64,000 nt of DNA from Porphyrobacter sp. GA68 (lineage in GTDB: Bacteria > Pseudomonadota > Alphaproteobacteria > Sphingomonadales > Sphingomonadaceae): positions 52,508-116,507 of the forward strand of contig NZ_JAKQYJ010000003.1 in the NCBI RefSeq assembly GCF_022605525.1, written 5' to 3'. Every line of letters starts with the position of its first letter. Position 1 is the stretch's first letter. The notes beneath the pieces were generated by a model that searched no databases, was not told the DNA's origin, and was given only the letters and a program-made list of their open reading frames with translations. Positions 25,193 through 32,839 of this stretch are shown here, piece by piece. The translations under genes were made by a program, and so were the position numbers.

Positions 25193-25573
25193 ATGCCCGA
25201 TATCACCGAACTGCCCGTCATGCGGGCGGCCGACGCCACCGCGATCGGCTTCGCACAGTTCAACGACGTTCCGCACAAGGTGATCGACATTCCCGACGGG
25301 GGATTCACCCTGACCACCAAGACGAGCGACGGCAATCGCGTCACCTTCTACTTCGGACCCTACGAGACCGGAGGCCCGCCAGCGTTCATCGACATCCAGT
25401 ACCACGATCGCGGCTCGACGATTTCCAACGCGAACGGCGGGCAATCGCCCACCTTCGACTGCTTTGCCATCACCCGGGGCGGCACCCACGTCGTCGACAG
25501 CCGCAAGCTCGAAGAGGGCAAGAAGCCCTCGATCCTCGTGATGCTCCTTGAGCGCCTCGGAGCGCGGTCGTGA
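25193..25573 (+). CDS. Hypothetical protein
   Basis: A 126-residue protein, MPDITELPVMRAAD, mostly beta-rich (FTLTTKTSDGNRVTFYFGPYE) with a basic C-terminus. The ribosome site CGGAGAAG precedes the ATG. No family recognised. It overlaps the next gene at GTGA. Confidence 0.6.
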   Translation: MPDITELPVMRAADATAIGFAQFNDVPHKVIDIPDGGFTLTTKTSDGNRVTFYFGPYETGGPPAFIDIQYHDRGSTISNANGGQSPTFDCFAITRGGTHVVDSRKLEEGKKPSILVMLLERLGARS

Positions 25574-25851
25574 AGGAACCAGAGTTTCACCGGATGATCA
25601 CCGCCCGCGACGCTGTCCGCGCGCGCCTTAACGGCTTGCAGGACCGTCTTCGCCGCGATGCCGCGCACTCGGTCAATTCGCCAGCAGCGCATCGCGGTGA
25701 CAGCGGATGGCGCAAGATCGATGAGGCCGCATACCAGGACTCCCTGGCACGCCTGCAGCACGCCCATCGGTCGGACATAGGAGCGCTCACCGCGAAGCTG
25801 GACCGCCAGCAGGCGGCGATCCGAGTATTCATCATTCGCAACCCCAACTGA
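25570..25851 (+). CDS. Small coiled-coil hypothetical protein
   Basis: A 93-residue, Arg/Gln-rich, mostly helical protein. It starts at GTG overlapping the previous stop; ATG at 25594 is an alternative. Heptad-like segments (VRARLNGLQDRLRR; LARLQHAHRSDIGALTAKLDRQQ) suggest a coiled coil. Last member of the coupled gene chain. Function unknown. Confidence 0.55.
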   Translation: MKEPEFHRMITARDAVRARLNGLQDRLRRDAAHSVNSPAAHRGDSGWRKIDEAAYQDSLARLQHAHRSDIGALTAKLDRQQAAIRVFIIRNPN

Positions 25852-25937
25852 CGCAAGCGAAAGGCAAGGGGGAACGACAGATTGCTCCGGAACGGATGCA
25901 ATAGCTCGCAAGCGACAAGTAAAACCGCCGCAAGCGA
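25852..25937. repeat. Three 9-bp direct repeats CGCAAGCGA
   Basis: Exact copies at 25852-25860, 25907-25915 and 25929-25937, with a degenerate inverted copy near 25948. They lie in the 184-bp gap before the gene at 26036 and could be operator sites. The core GCAAG is the complement of the CTTGC common in the parA repeat field, which may be chance. Confidence 0.4.
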
Positions 25938-26035
25938 CTGGATTGGCTCGCTTCGAGACAAGCTATTCGCAGGTGCACAGAGACTCTTGTCAATTCCGGG
26001 TTTGGACTCAACATATCGATCGAAAGGATACGGCA

Positions 26036-26578
26036 ATGCACCGGGTCCACCACTTCGCTTCTTCCGCGGCGGCGCTGTCCGCGCTCCGCGACAATCAGGT
26101 TGAACCCCAAGACGTGCTTCTCGTCACAGACGAGTGCGTCGTGGCAACGGCGGGGCCTACACCCTTTGCCGTGACTGTCGAGGCCGGGAGCTTCGCCGTC
26201 CTCGACGATGCTGCGGCCGACAAGAACGGGCTGATCGCCGGGGTACCGATCGACACCGTCGTCAAGGCCGTCGACGAAGCCGTTCGGCATTACATGCCGC
26301 TCGCCGATCCGTTCGTGCCTTACGCAACGCTTCCGCTGCGGTCATCGGATTGCGCGCTCGCGCACAGCTTAACCTTCGACGAGATCCTGCTGGTCGCCGA
26401 AGCGATCAACCATCGGGCCCGCAGGTTTGCGGAGAAACTCGCGCAGGCTCCGGATGACCATGTCGCACGGTCGGTCTGGATCGCCAGCATCGCCCAGCTA
26501 GAGACGGCACGCCACAAACTGCTCGAGGGCAGCTTCGGCCCAGGAGCGGGGGAGGGCTCACCGGTCCTCCCAGCGTGA
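26036..26578 (+). CDS. Hypothetical protein
   Basis: A 180-residue protein starting at MHRVHHFASS after CGAAAGGATACGGCA; an upstream ATG at 25943 is rejected because the extra 31 residues run through the repeat leader. Its N-terminal half is beta-like (DVLLVTDECVVATAG, FAVTVEAGSFAVLDD). The C-terminal half is helical (EILLVAEAINHRARRFAEKL). No family recognised. It follows the three CGCAAGCGA repeats and precedes structured element A. Confidence 0.6.
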   Translation: MHRVHHFASSAAALSALRDNQVEPQDVLLVTDECVVATAGPTPFAVTVEAGSFAVLDDAAADKNGLIAGVPIDTVVKAVDEAVRHYMPLADPFVPYATLPLRSSDCALAHSLTFDEILLVAEAINHRARRFAEKLAQAPDDHVARSVWIASIAQLETARHKLLEGSFGPGAGEGSPVLPA

Positions 26579-26596
26579 CGCGCGGACCCGGCGTCG

Positions 26597-26721
26597 GTCA
26601 AGGATCGGCGGTCCCCCCAATTTTCACGTCGCGATCTCTCGCGAGCCCGCCGCCTTAGAAAATCGGTTCCCCCACCGTCCGCCATGCGGCGCGACGGGCT
26701 GCGCCCGATCGCGTCCCTGAC
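26597..26721 (+). other. Structured leader element, copy A
   Basis: One of three full copies (others at 33106-33246 and 35482-35621) of a non-coding element. Outer arms GTCAAGGA / TCCCTGAC enclose GGCGGT / ACCGTC, CCAATTTTC / GAAAATCGG, a CCGC-CAT-GCGG hairpin and a variable GGGC-TGC-GCCC hairpin. It ends 52 bp before the ATG at 26774. Likely a folded RNA leader or a mobile hairpin element. Confidence 0.7.
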
Positions 26722-26773
26722 CTCCTGGTCCCGCGCGTCCTGCCGGAACCCTCGTCAGATCAAGGAGGTTACC

Positions 26774-27028
26774 ATGACGAACATGCCAATCGACTTCTTC
26801 CGCGCGCTGCGTTCTGCTAGGATCAGTGCCGACGAAGCCCAGAAGGTGGTCGAAAGTCTCGAAGGACACATCGCCGTGAAGATCAGCGAAGCCAATGCCA
26901 GCCTCGTCGGCGAACTGAAATCCATGCGCAAGGACATGGGCACACTTCGGTGGCTGCAGGTTACCGCGATCTCACTCAGCGTCATTGCTGGAACCATCGG
27001 GGGCTACGCCGCCGCGATCATCAAGTGA
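26774..27028 (+). CDS. Small coiled-coil protein with C-terminal membrane anchor
   Basis: An 84-residue protein: helical MPIDFFRALRSARISADEAQKVVESLEGHI, a coiled-coil-like middle (ISEANASLVGELKSMRKDM), then one membrane segment at the C-terminus (VTAISLSVIAGTIGGYAAAII). The ribosome site AAGGAGGTTACC is strong. It resembles the small tail-anchored coiled-coil proteins of phages and plasmids, function unknown. It is flanked by structured element A and a terminator, so it is a single-gene unit. Confidence 0.75.
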   Translation: MTNMPIDFFRALRSARISADEAQKVVESLEGHIAVKISEANASLVGELKSMRKDMGTLRWLQVTAISLSVIAGTIGGYAAAIIK

Positions 27029-27031
27029 TCC

Positions 27032-27055
27032 AAGGGGGCTTCGGCCCCCTTTTTT
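27032..27055 (+). terminator. Rho-independent terminator
   Basis: AAGGGGGC, loop TTCG, GCCCCCTT followed by a T-run, 4 bp after the stop at 27028. Confidence 0.9.
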
Positions 27056-27246
27056 GTTCGTCCTCTTCGATCAGCCCTGAGAACTCCTGAACTGCCCCAA
27101 GGCGGACACGTCGCCGCGCGAGACGCGCGGACGCCGGACGGGCGCGCGAGGCGCGCCCTGCTCGGCCTGAAGAGGCCGAGGAGAGGAGTGGGATTGAGAG
27201 AGGTGTCGAAGACAGGGTGTCCGAGACGCCAACCAGGAGAACTACC

Positions 27247-27702
27247 ATGAACATCGGTTCCATCAAGCAGAACGACAACGGCATCTACATGGGCCGCATC
27301 TCGACGCTCGCCGTGGCGATGACGATCGCGCTCCGCCCGGTGAACAGCCCGAACCCGAAGGCGCCGCGCTTCGAGGTCCACGCGCTCGGCCCCAACCGCA
27401 ACTGGGTGCAGGTCGGCGCGCTCTTCGAGCTCCACTCGAACAACACCGGCGAAGCGTTCCTCAACGGCCGCATCGACGACCCGTCGCTGGCTGCGCCGCT
27501 GCAGGTCTCGTGCTTCCGCCAGGAAGACGGCAGCTACAACGTGGTCTGGTCGCGCCCGACCCGTCGCCGCGACGTCTCGCAGCAGCTGGCCGCGAAGACG
27601 GACGAGCTGCCGCCCTTCGGCGACGACGCCGGCGACGCCGGTGACACCAGCGGCGCTCCCGCCGACGGCCTCGGCGAATCCACCGCCGAATTCGCCAGCT
27701 GA
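27247..27702 (+). CDS. DUF736 family protein
   Basis: A 151-residue protein with the DUF736 signature: MNIGSIKQNDNGIYMGRI, LAVAMTIALRPV, WVQVGALFEL, GEAFLNGRIDDPSL and DGSYNVVWSRPTRR, followed by a Gly/Asp-rich tail. DUF736 genes are typical of alphaproteobacterial conjugative plasmids and genomic islands, usually highly expressed and of unknown function. The start at 27247 is preceded by CCAGGAGAACTACC; the in-frame ATG at 27217 is rejected because the family starts at MNIGSI. A strong terminator follows. Confidence 0.93.
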   Translation: MNIGSIKQNDNGIYMGRISTLAVAMTIALRPVNSPNPKAPRFEVHALGPNRNWVQVGALFELHSNNTGEAFLNGRIDDPSLAAPLQVSCFRQEDGSYNVVWSRPTRRRDVSQQLAAKTDELPPFGDDAGDAGDTSGAPADGLGESTAEFAS

Positions 27703-27755
27703 CCTCCCCCGGGTGTGGGCGGGACCGCTCCCCACCCGCCTGCACCCCCTTCGGG

Positions 27756-27794
27756 GCCCGTCTCTCCCCCTCCGGAGACGGGCTCCATTTTTTT
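27756..27794 (+). terminator. Rho-independent terminator after DUF736 gene
   Basis: GCCCGTCTC (27756-27764) pairs with GAGACGGGC (27775-27783), followed by TCCA and seven T residues. Confidence 0.85.
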
Positions 27795-27834
27795 GCCCGC
27801 ACGGCATGACGCCGTCCCGCGAAAGGACAATCCC

Positions 27835-28083
27835 ATGGTCGACAACTCGCACTCCGTCAGCGTCACCGACGTGATCGGCATTCCCACTACCGCGACGATC
27901 GCACATTCGCCGAGCGGCAACATCTGCGGGCTTCGTCTGACCGGTGGCCGGCTCGTCCGACCCTGGATCACTTGGGAGATCGAGGACGCCGGCGAGAACC
28001 ACCGTGAGCTCGATCACGATGATCTGCTCGCGCTCGGCTTTCAGCCGACGCTCGAGACGGCGATTGCCATCGACCCCGCGTAA
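27835..28083 (+). CDS. Small hypothetical protein
   Basis: An 82-residue acidic protein, MVDNSHSVSV, beta-rich at first (IGIPTTATIAHSPSGNICGLRLTGG), with WITWEIED and a helical end. The ribosome site GCGAAAGGACAA precedes the ATG. No family recognised. Confidence 0.58.
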   Translation: MVDNSHSVSVTDVIGIPTTATIAHSPSGNICGLRLTGGRLVRPWITWEIEDAGENHRELDHDDLLALGFQPTLETAIAIDPA

Positions 28084-28089
28084 GTGGCC

Positions 28090-28117
28090 TTGCGATTATG
28101 GGAATAATTGCTATTTT
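28090..28117 (+). promoter_or_regulatory. Candidate promoter of the toxin-antitoxin pair
   Basis: TTGCGA (28090-28095) and TATTTT (28112-28117) with 16-bp spacing, in a short AT-rich island just before the antitoxin gene. The nearby ATTATGGGAATAAT is a partial palindrome that the antitoxin could bind. Confidence 0.45.
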
Positions 28118-28136
28118 CACTCGAAAGGAGTCAGCC

Positions 28137-28445
28137 ATGACCGCAGCGCGCCCTCTCGAGCAGCATGAGCGTATCCCGCTCACGCGCTTCCACAATAACA
28201 CAGGCGAGTTCCTCGACCTGTCGACACGCACACCGGTCATCCTGACCAGTCATGGGCGCGAGCGACACGTCATCACCGACGTTGCCTATTTCCGTCACCT
28301 CGAGGACGTTGCCGCCGGTCGATTGCTCGATGCCATGGGCATCGAAGCCGTCCGCACCGCCGACATGACCGACGAGGACCGCGCTGCGTTCAACGCCGCC
28401 CGTCCGACCGCCGACGAGCTCGCAAATGACCAGTGGGACGACTGA
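28137..28445 (+). CDS. Phd/YefM-like antitoxin
   Basis: A 102-residue protein. RIPLTRFHNNTGEFLDLSTRTPVILTSHGRERHVITDVAYFRHLE is the Phd/YefM fold pattern: a beta-rich dimer and DNA-binding half, then a 'hvItDvayFrhLe' helix. The acidic, probably disordered C-terminus would bind the toxin. It starts after GAAAGGAGTCAGCC and overlaps the next gene by 20 bp, as usual for toxin-antitoxin pairs. Likely represses its own promoter. Confidence 0.8.
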   Translation: MTAARPLEQHERIPLTRFHNNTGEFLDLSTRTPVILTSHGRERHVITDVAYFRHLEDVAAGRLLDAMGIEAVRTADMTDEDRAAFNAARPTADELANDQWDD

Positions 28446-28824
28446 GCTACCCAAGCCCGGACATGTCCTGCGCTACGTCTACCTCTTTGCCGAAGAGGCT
28501 GCGCGCGGTCGTGACGAAGGCGTGAAGGAACGCTTCGTGGTCGTCGGCGGTGTCCTCGGTCGCCGCTATCGCGTCGCCGCGATCACCACCAAGGGCGAGG
28601 GCAGGGAAGGCACCCTTCTTCTTCCCGCGCCTGTCGCAACCGCCGCGGGCGTCACCGTCGGTAGCAGCATCGTGGTGAGCGAGTTCAACCGGTTCACCTG
28701 GCCCGGGTTCGACATCCGGCCCCTCTCGAAGGATGCCGGCTACATCGCCGGGCGCCTGCCACCTGGATTCACCAACACCCTGATCGATGCGCTGATCGGC
28801 GCAACCCCGGTCGATCGCGATTGA
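28426..28824 (+). CDS. PemK/MazF-like toxin
   Basis: A 132-residue protein. LPKPGHVLRYVYLFAEEAARGRDEGVKERFVVVGGV resembles the family pattern P-x-x-G-x-[VI]-x-x-Y-x-Y-L...G-x-K-x-R-P of PemK/MazF-type mRNA interferase relatives. It is followed by YRVAAITTKGEG and a substrate-face-like end. The first ATG overlaps the antitoxin gene by 20 bp. The usual RP pair after the first strand is RF here, so the family call is moderate. Together with the upstream gene it is likely a plasmid-maintenance unit. Confidence 0.65.
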   Translation: MTSGTTELPKPGHVLRYVYLFAEEAARGRDEGVKERFVVVGGVLGRRYRVAAITTKGEGREGTLLLPAPVATAAGVTVGSSIVVSEFNRFTWPGFDIRPLSKDAGYIAGRLPPGFTNTLIDALIGATPVDRD

Positions 28825-28834
28825 GGGGCACGAC

Positions 28835-29482
28835 ATGACAAAAAACCTCCAATCCGCATATTCGCAGGCTATCGCGGTTTCATGGCAGACTTTGAATCGG
28901 AAAGAGGTCGAAAAGAGACTAAATTCTGACCGTTATCCCGATTTTCGCTGGTATCGCGCATCGGACGAGTATGACCCTGAACAGGTCAACTTCGACATTT
29001 GGGATACCGAGGGGGCGGCGACCATGTACGACTTCTTTGGCGATGAGGATGGGTACAGCGTTGCACTCCAGATCGATATGCTCCGGCCCGCTGCGGATCT
29101 GCTTGAGCTACGCTATCCCGATCAGGGTGCCTTTACCCTCCTCGATGTCGATTCGGTAATCCTGGCCCATTTTGCGGCAGCCACGATCGCCAAGCATTGG
29201 CTGTGCCTGTGCACCACGACACTTGACGACGCCCCTATCAGCTTCGCTCGGCGCTCGCTCGTCTTCCCATCCTTGGAGCGCTTCAACCGTCACTTACGCT
29301 GGGAGTACGAGGAAATAGCCCCTTCGGCGTCATTTGCTCGCAAGCTCGAGGCTGCGCTGAACCATTGGCTTCCGCTTCGTATGAAATTCTATCACTGGAC
29401 CAACACGATTAGCGCCAGCGGCCACCACGTCGTTGATCCCGACTTCGACGCAATCTTCCGGAACGTGAACTCAGGACGCTGA
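28835..29482 (+). CDS. Hypothetical protein
   Basis: A 215-residue protein of unknown family, rich in aromatic residues (FRWYRASDEYD, MYDFFGDEDGYSV, HWLPLRMKFYHW). Its codon use is less GC-biased than its neighbours, suggesting later acquisition. It starts 10 bp after the toxin gene. No membrane or metal motif. Confidence 0.62.
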   Translation: MTKNLQSAYSQAIAVSWQTLNRKEVEKRLNSDRYPDFRWYRASDEYDPEQVNFDIWDTEGAATMYDFFGDEDGYSVALQIDMLRPAADLLELRYPDQGAFTLLDVDSVILAHFAAATIAKHWLCLCTTTLDDAPISFARRSLVFPSLERFNRHLRWEYEEIAPSASFARKLEAALNHWLPLRMKFYHWTNTISASGHHVVDPDFDAIFRNVNSGR

Positions 29483-29946
29483 CATTGCCTGCGCTCCGCA
29501 CGGGCGGGGACGCAGTTTCGACCGCGCCGGCCGCCTGAAGCGGTTACGCCAGCAGGGCGCGACCAGCAGGCTCCGTGGACCGACCCCCAGGCGGGCCGCT
29601 CCGCCATAGTCTGCGCCCAGCATTATCCGATCCGAGGCGCGCTGCGGCCCCGTTGGCGCCGATGCAGATCTCGGGGCCGCGGCGCGGCCGAGACAGTCGG
29701 CTGCCCGTTATTCGGTGCCGATCTCCTCGGCGTCAGCGGGTTCGCTCGCTCGGGTTCACTGTCACCTGCGGACCACCGCGAACAGCTGCAACCCCTTTAG
29801 CAGGGCCGTGTTGCCGCTTCGCGGCTGCCCGCACCACCCCAGCGAAAGGGGTTTCCCTGCGCTTCGCTCCGGTGCCGCTGCCCGCGGTGCCCCGCTCATC
29901 GGTGACACCCGGCGGACGACCCGCTGGACAGCCAAGGAGGCACCCG
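29483..29946. other. Non-coding GC-rich region before ssb
   Basis: 464 bp without a convincing gene. It contains several short inverted repeats of the type CCGC-TTCG-CGGC but no copy of elements A-D. It is probably the long leader of the ssb transcript; no -10/-35 pair stands out. Confidence 0.4.
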
Positions 29947-30276
29947 ATGAACAACGTCAACCTGGTCGGCCGTCTGAGCCGCGACCCCGAGACCCGCAAC
30001 GGCAACACCACCGTCACCACCATCTTCGTCGCCACCGATCGGCCGAAGCTGCGGGACGGCAAGACCTACAAGGACGAGAGCGGCTACACCGCCAAGGAAA
30101 CCGAGTTCCACAAGGTCACCTGCTTCAACGGTCTCGCCACCGCCGTCGCCAACAACCGCAGCAAGGGCGACCTGGTCGCGGTCGAAGGCCGCCTCCACTA
30201 CACCCGCTGGCAGGACGCCGACGGCAACGACCGCTACGGCTGCGAGATCATCGCGGACCGCATCGACTTCTACTGA
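29947..30276 (+). CDS. ssb: Single-stranded DNA-binding protein, short form
   Basis: A 109-residue SSB made only of the OB-fold: MNNVNLVGRLSRDPETRNGNTTVTTI, ETEFHKVTCFNGLATAVANN, KGDLVAVEGRLHYTRWQDADGNDRYGCEIIAD. Chromosomal SSBs are 150-180 residues and end in an acidic DDDIPF-type tail that recruits repair proteins. That tail is missing, so this plasmid protein should coat incoming single strands without calling host partners. AAGGAGGCACCCG precedes the ATG. Confidence 0.93.
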   Translation: MNNVNLVGRLSRDPETRNGNTTVTTIFVATDRPKLRDGKTYKDESGYTAKETEFHKVTCFNGLATAVANNRSKGDLVAVEGRLHYTRWQDADGNDRYGCEIIADRIDFY

Positions 30277-30329
30277 CCCCCGACGGGCGGCGCTTCGGCG
30301 CCGCCCGCTTCGTTTCAGGAGCACCGCAC

Positions 30330-30596
30330 ATGCCGCATACCGACCTCTTCGACGATCGCGACATTGCCCGCGCGACCCGCAAGCTCGCTGCCCTGCAGCG
30401 CCACGCGGAACGGCGCGATCGGTTTCTCGACGCGCTCGACTTCGACGCACTCGATCCGCAAACGCAGCGCGAAATCTGCATGGAGGATCACCACCTCGCG
30501 GAGCAGATCAGCTTCGGGCCGATCTACCTCTACCATCTCGAGACGCTCGAGGCGCAGCGCGCCGCGATCGCCGCCAGCATCCCGCTGGCGGCATGA
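30330..30596 (+). CDS. Small hypothetical helical protein
   Basis: An 88-residue helical, charged protein, MPHTDLFDDRDIARATRKLAAL. The ATG follows TTTCAGGAGCACCGC. Its stop overlaps the ATG of the next gene (ATGA). It sits 54 bp behind ssb, perhaps in the same operon. No family recognised. Confidence 0.55.
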   Translation: MPHTDLFDDRDIARATRKLAALQRHAERRDRFLDALDFDALDPQTQREICMEDHHLAEQISFGPIYLYHLETLEAQRAAIAASIPLAA

Positions 30597-31066
30597 TCGC
30601 CTCCCGCGTCAGGCGCGTGTTAACCCACGCCCTCAACCAAATCGCACCGGTCGCCACTTATCCTGGGCGCATGCTCGCGCTCCTGCGTAAGACCCCGGCC
30701 CATAACGGTTTCCCGTTCACACAGCAACGGCGCGACCTGATGGATCGCGCCCGCGAACAGCTGACGCTTCTCGGATTCTCTCCGGCCAAGATCGACGGTA
30801 TGCCAGGCTTTCGTTACCAACTGCCTGCCGGGCACGTTGACGTTTGCTCGACGATCCACACCGACGGTACAACCATGCGGGTCAGCTGGATGGTGACCCT
30901 TTACCGTCACTCCACCCGGGGCTGGTCCGAAATGCGGACGATCGGCGAAGATCTCGACGCACTCGGGCCGAGCTGCCACACAGCCGTACTCTCGCTCCTG
31001 CGGCCGAGCGGCGATGATACCGCCTACCGCCCGCGTCGCGGGCGGTACCGCGCTCTACTCCGCTAG
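30593..31066 (+). CDS. Hypothetical protein
   Basis: A 157-residue protein beginning at an ATGA overlap; an alternative start is ATG at 30671. The middle (SPAKIDGMPGFRYQLPAGHVDVCSTIHTDGTTMRVSWMVTLYRHS) is beta-rich. The last codons run into the hairpin of repeat E (31028-31048), so the natural C-terminus may have been altered by that insertion. No family recognised. Confidence 0.5.
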   Translation: MIASRVRRVLTHALNQIAPVATYPGRMLALLRKTPAHNGFPFTQQRRDLMDRAREQLTLLGFSPAKIDGMPGFRYQLPAGHVDVCSTIHTDGTTMRVSWMVTLYRHSTRGWSEMRTIGEDLDALGPSCHTAVLSLLRPSGDDTAYRPRRGRYRALLR

Positions 31067-31160
31067 GCTCCTCGCGGCCCTGGCTGCGTTAGGGCCGGCT
31101 TCGTCGCCAAGCTCCACCGAGCCCCTGCGGGTCTCGGCCCTGCCGGGTCACGATCGACTG
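31028..31160 (+). repeat. Structured repeat E, copy 1
   Basis: Begins with a perfect 9-bp hairpin (ACCGCCCGC, GTC, GCGGGCGGT at 31028-31048), then GCGCTCTA, CGCTAGG and, at 31107-31141, a block around AAGCTCCACCGAGCCCC / GGGTCTCGGCCCT that can fold (CCGAG-CCC...GGG-CTCGG). A second copy lies at 32840-32960. Copy 1 ends about 60 bp before structured element D. Confidence 0.6.
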
Positions 31161-31217
31161 GCGGGCAGGGGTGCCTCTTCCCACAAATCCCATCGTGCCA
31201 CGCGCGGCCCGCTATGC

Positions 31218-31269
31218 GTCAAGGATCCTGCGGCCCGCTTCGCGGCGCCGGCACGCCGGCGTCCTTGAC
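31218..31269 (+). other. Structured leader element, degenerate copy D
   Basis: Outer arms GTCAAGGA (31218-31225) and TCCTTGAC (31262-31269) are perfectly complementary and match elements A-C. The central CCAATTTT...AAAATCGG part is missing, but CCCGCTTCGCGGCG is kept. It ends 57 bp before the ATG at 31327, the same spacing as the other copies. Confidence 0.55.
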
Positions 31270-31326
31270 CCGCGTTCCGCGCGCGCCCCTCCGAGCTGTC
31301 GATCCCGACACAACGGAGGTTAACCT

Positions 31327-31515
31327 ATGTCAGTCTTCAAATCATACGATCGCGCGGTTGCTCATGCCGAAGCCGAAGCTGTCGCCTGGGAAAGCGACAT
31401 GCACATCGTCGCCGCCGCGAACGAGACGTTCGCCGTCGTCGACGAATTCGACTTGACGCCCGAACAAGACAACGCAATCGTCGACACGATCTTCTTCGAA
31501 GATACGGCCGACTGA
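31327..31515 (+). CDS. Small acidic protein
   Basis: A 62-residue acidic protein, MSVFKSYDRAVAHAEAEAVAWESDMHIVAAANETFAVVDEFD. ACGGAGGTTAACCT precedes the ATG and a terminator follows 5 bp after the stop, so this is a self-contained transcription unit. The segment MHIVAAANETFAVVDEFD resembles HIIAERDNSFIAIDEGD in the protein at 35682, which also follows a structured element. Function unknown. Confidence 0.72.
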   Translation: MSVFKSYDRAVAHAEAEAVAWESDMHIVAAANETFAVVDEFDLTPEQDNAIVDTIFFEDTAD

Positions 31516-31520
31516 TGCCC

Positions 31521-31553
31521 GGGGGCGGCGCTTCGGCGCCGTCCCCTTTTTTT
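31521..31553 (+). terminator. Rho-independent terminator
   Basis: An 11-bp stem (GGGGGCGGCGC 31521-31531, right arm 31536-31546, one G-T wobble) with a TTCG loop and seven T residues. Confidence 0.9.
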
Positions 31554-31637
31554 GCTGCAAGGCCTCAAAGAACGCGGCCGCACCGGAATTTTTTTCCGGA
31601 TTTACGACAATGATCGACGCCATCATCCAGCGACACC

Positions 31638-32084
31638 ATGACTACGATGACAATGACCCATATTCAGCAGACCTGGATAATCGACTCCGCTCTTCTTCAG
31701 CATTCTCTGGACGCTAACGGCGACTTATCGACCCTCGTCTTTGGTTTTGAAATCAAGGGGCAGCGCCCTGACACAATTCACTCGGCGCACATCGTCCCAA
31801 ACCCAATGTTCATATCCATGGGCGGTGACAATATCCGTCTCGCAAACGGGCACGAGTTAGGCGTCGATGGCGACAACTTCCTGGGTACATTCTCCCGCAC
31901 CGAGCCTGACGGCCGCTACGCGATCCTACGATCTTCGCAGGAGGCAATCTTCCGTATGGCTCAACTGTTCGCAGCTCACCTTCCGATCGCAGCGACCGTT
32001 TACGGCTACGAAGCCGCCGACGGATCAGGAGGCATCATTAACGGATTCATGCTGGAATGCGTTAACCTGCAATCAAACGGGTAA
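31638..32084 (+). CDS. Hypothetical protein
   Basis: A 148-residue protein starting MTTMTMTHIQQ. It is beta-rich (LSTLVFGFEIKGQ) with a His and Asn-rich middle (SAHIVPNPMFISMGGDN) and a C-terminus ending LECVNLQSNG. No family recognised; codon use is less GC-biased than in the plasmid backbone. The 16-mer palindrome at 31583-31598 lies just upstream. Confidence 0.55.
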   Translation: MTTMTMTHIQQTWIIDSALLQHSLDANGDLSTLVFGFEIKGQRPDTIHSAHIVPNPMFISMGGDNIRLANGHELGVDGDNFLGTFSRTEPDGRYAILRSSQEAIFRMAQLFAAHLPIAATVYGYEAADGSGGIINGFMLECVNLQSNG

Positions 32085-32359
32085 CCTCGGCGCGCATCGC
32101 GCTTCGCGCTGCGCCGTCTAATGAGCGGGGCGCTGCGGTCTCGCTTCGGCCTACGGCCTGGCGGCCTTCAGCCGAGGCTCGGCGTGTTGGCTCGCCCCGC
32201 GGGCGCTCGGTCCCGCCTCGGGGCGCGGCTCGGCCGCGGGCACGGCCGCCGACAGATGCCGGCGTCTCGGCCCGCGACAGTCGCCGCCAATGCCCCGGGC
32301 TCCTGCGGGCGCCGACCGTTCGCTGAGCCGCGCCGCGCTTCTGCGAAGCGCCGCGCGGC
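32085..32359. other. GC-rich non-coding region with short hairpins
   Basis: 275 bp between convergent genes. Composition is very GC-rich, with repeated short inverted repeats such as CGCGCTTCGCGCTGCG and GCGCGCTTCTGCGAAGCGCCGCGC. No plausible gene. It may terminate both flanking genes or be a relic of mobile hairpin elements. Confidence 0.4.
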
Positions 32360-32797
32360 TCACCAGATCACGCGATAACGGTCCTTCGGCTCCACATAAT
32401 ACGTTCGGTGCTTATTCGTAACTCTCCGGCTACCATTCCCTCGCAGACGGGTGAAGACCTCTACCAGCCACAGCTCCTCGCCCGACGCCTCGAAGCGCAC
32501 AAAGCACACCACGTCACATTCCTTCCCGGCCAGATTGACGTTGTCGATCCGGCTTAGCGCGGTCGACTTCACCTCGATCGCGACCTGGTTCAACTCCAGA
32601 TCGCACTCGTCGACCTTGTGACTGACATGGCTGGCCCCAAGGATCTTCGCGGCATGCACCTCGCCCAGCGCGCCCAGGAACTGACTGGCCAGCTTCGCCG
32701 GCCGATTTTCCGCGGCGGGCGCGCGCAATTCCGCGCGAGCAGCTGCTTGCCCGTTCAGCACGAGAAGGCAGGGGTGTTGCTGGGTCGACGCCGGCAT
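32360..32797 (-). CDS. PD-(D/E)xK nuclease-like hypothetical protein
   Basis: A 145-residue protein. KVDECDLELNQVAIEVKST has the order D...E-x-K of a PD-(D/E)xK nuclease core; it is preceded by a helix (LASQFLGALGEVHAAKIL) and followed by beta-rich DVVCFVRFEASGEELWLVEVF. These features are typical of small restriction-like or group I-associated endonuclease folds, but no partner gene is seen. The ATG at 32797 is chosen over a TTG at 32806. The leader is the 520-bp region with repeat E and element B on the other strand. Confidence 0.62.
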   Translation of the reverse strand: MPASTQQHPCLLVLNGQAAARAELRAPAAENRPAKLASQFLGALGEVHAAKILGASHVSHKVDECDLELNQVAIEVKSTALSRIDNVNLAGKECDVVCFVRFEASGEELWLVEVFTRLRGNGSRRVTNKHRTYYVEPKDRYRVIW

Positions 32798-32839
32798 GAT
32801 CGGCAAAATAGCCTGACGAAGTAAGAGATTGGTTACGCA

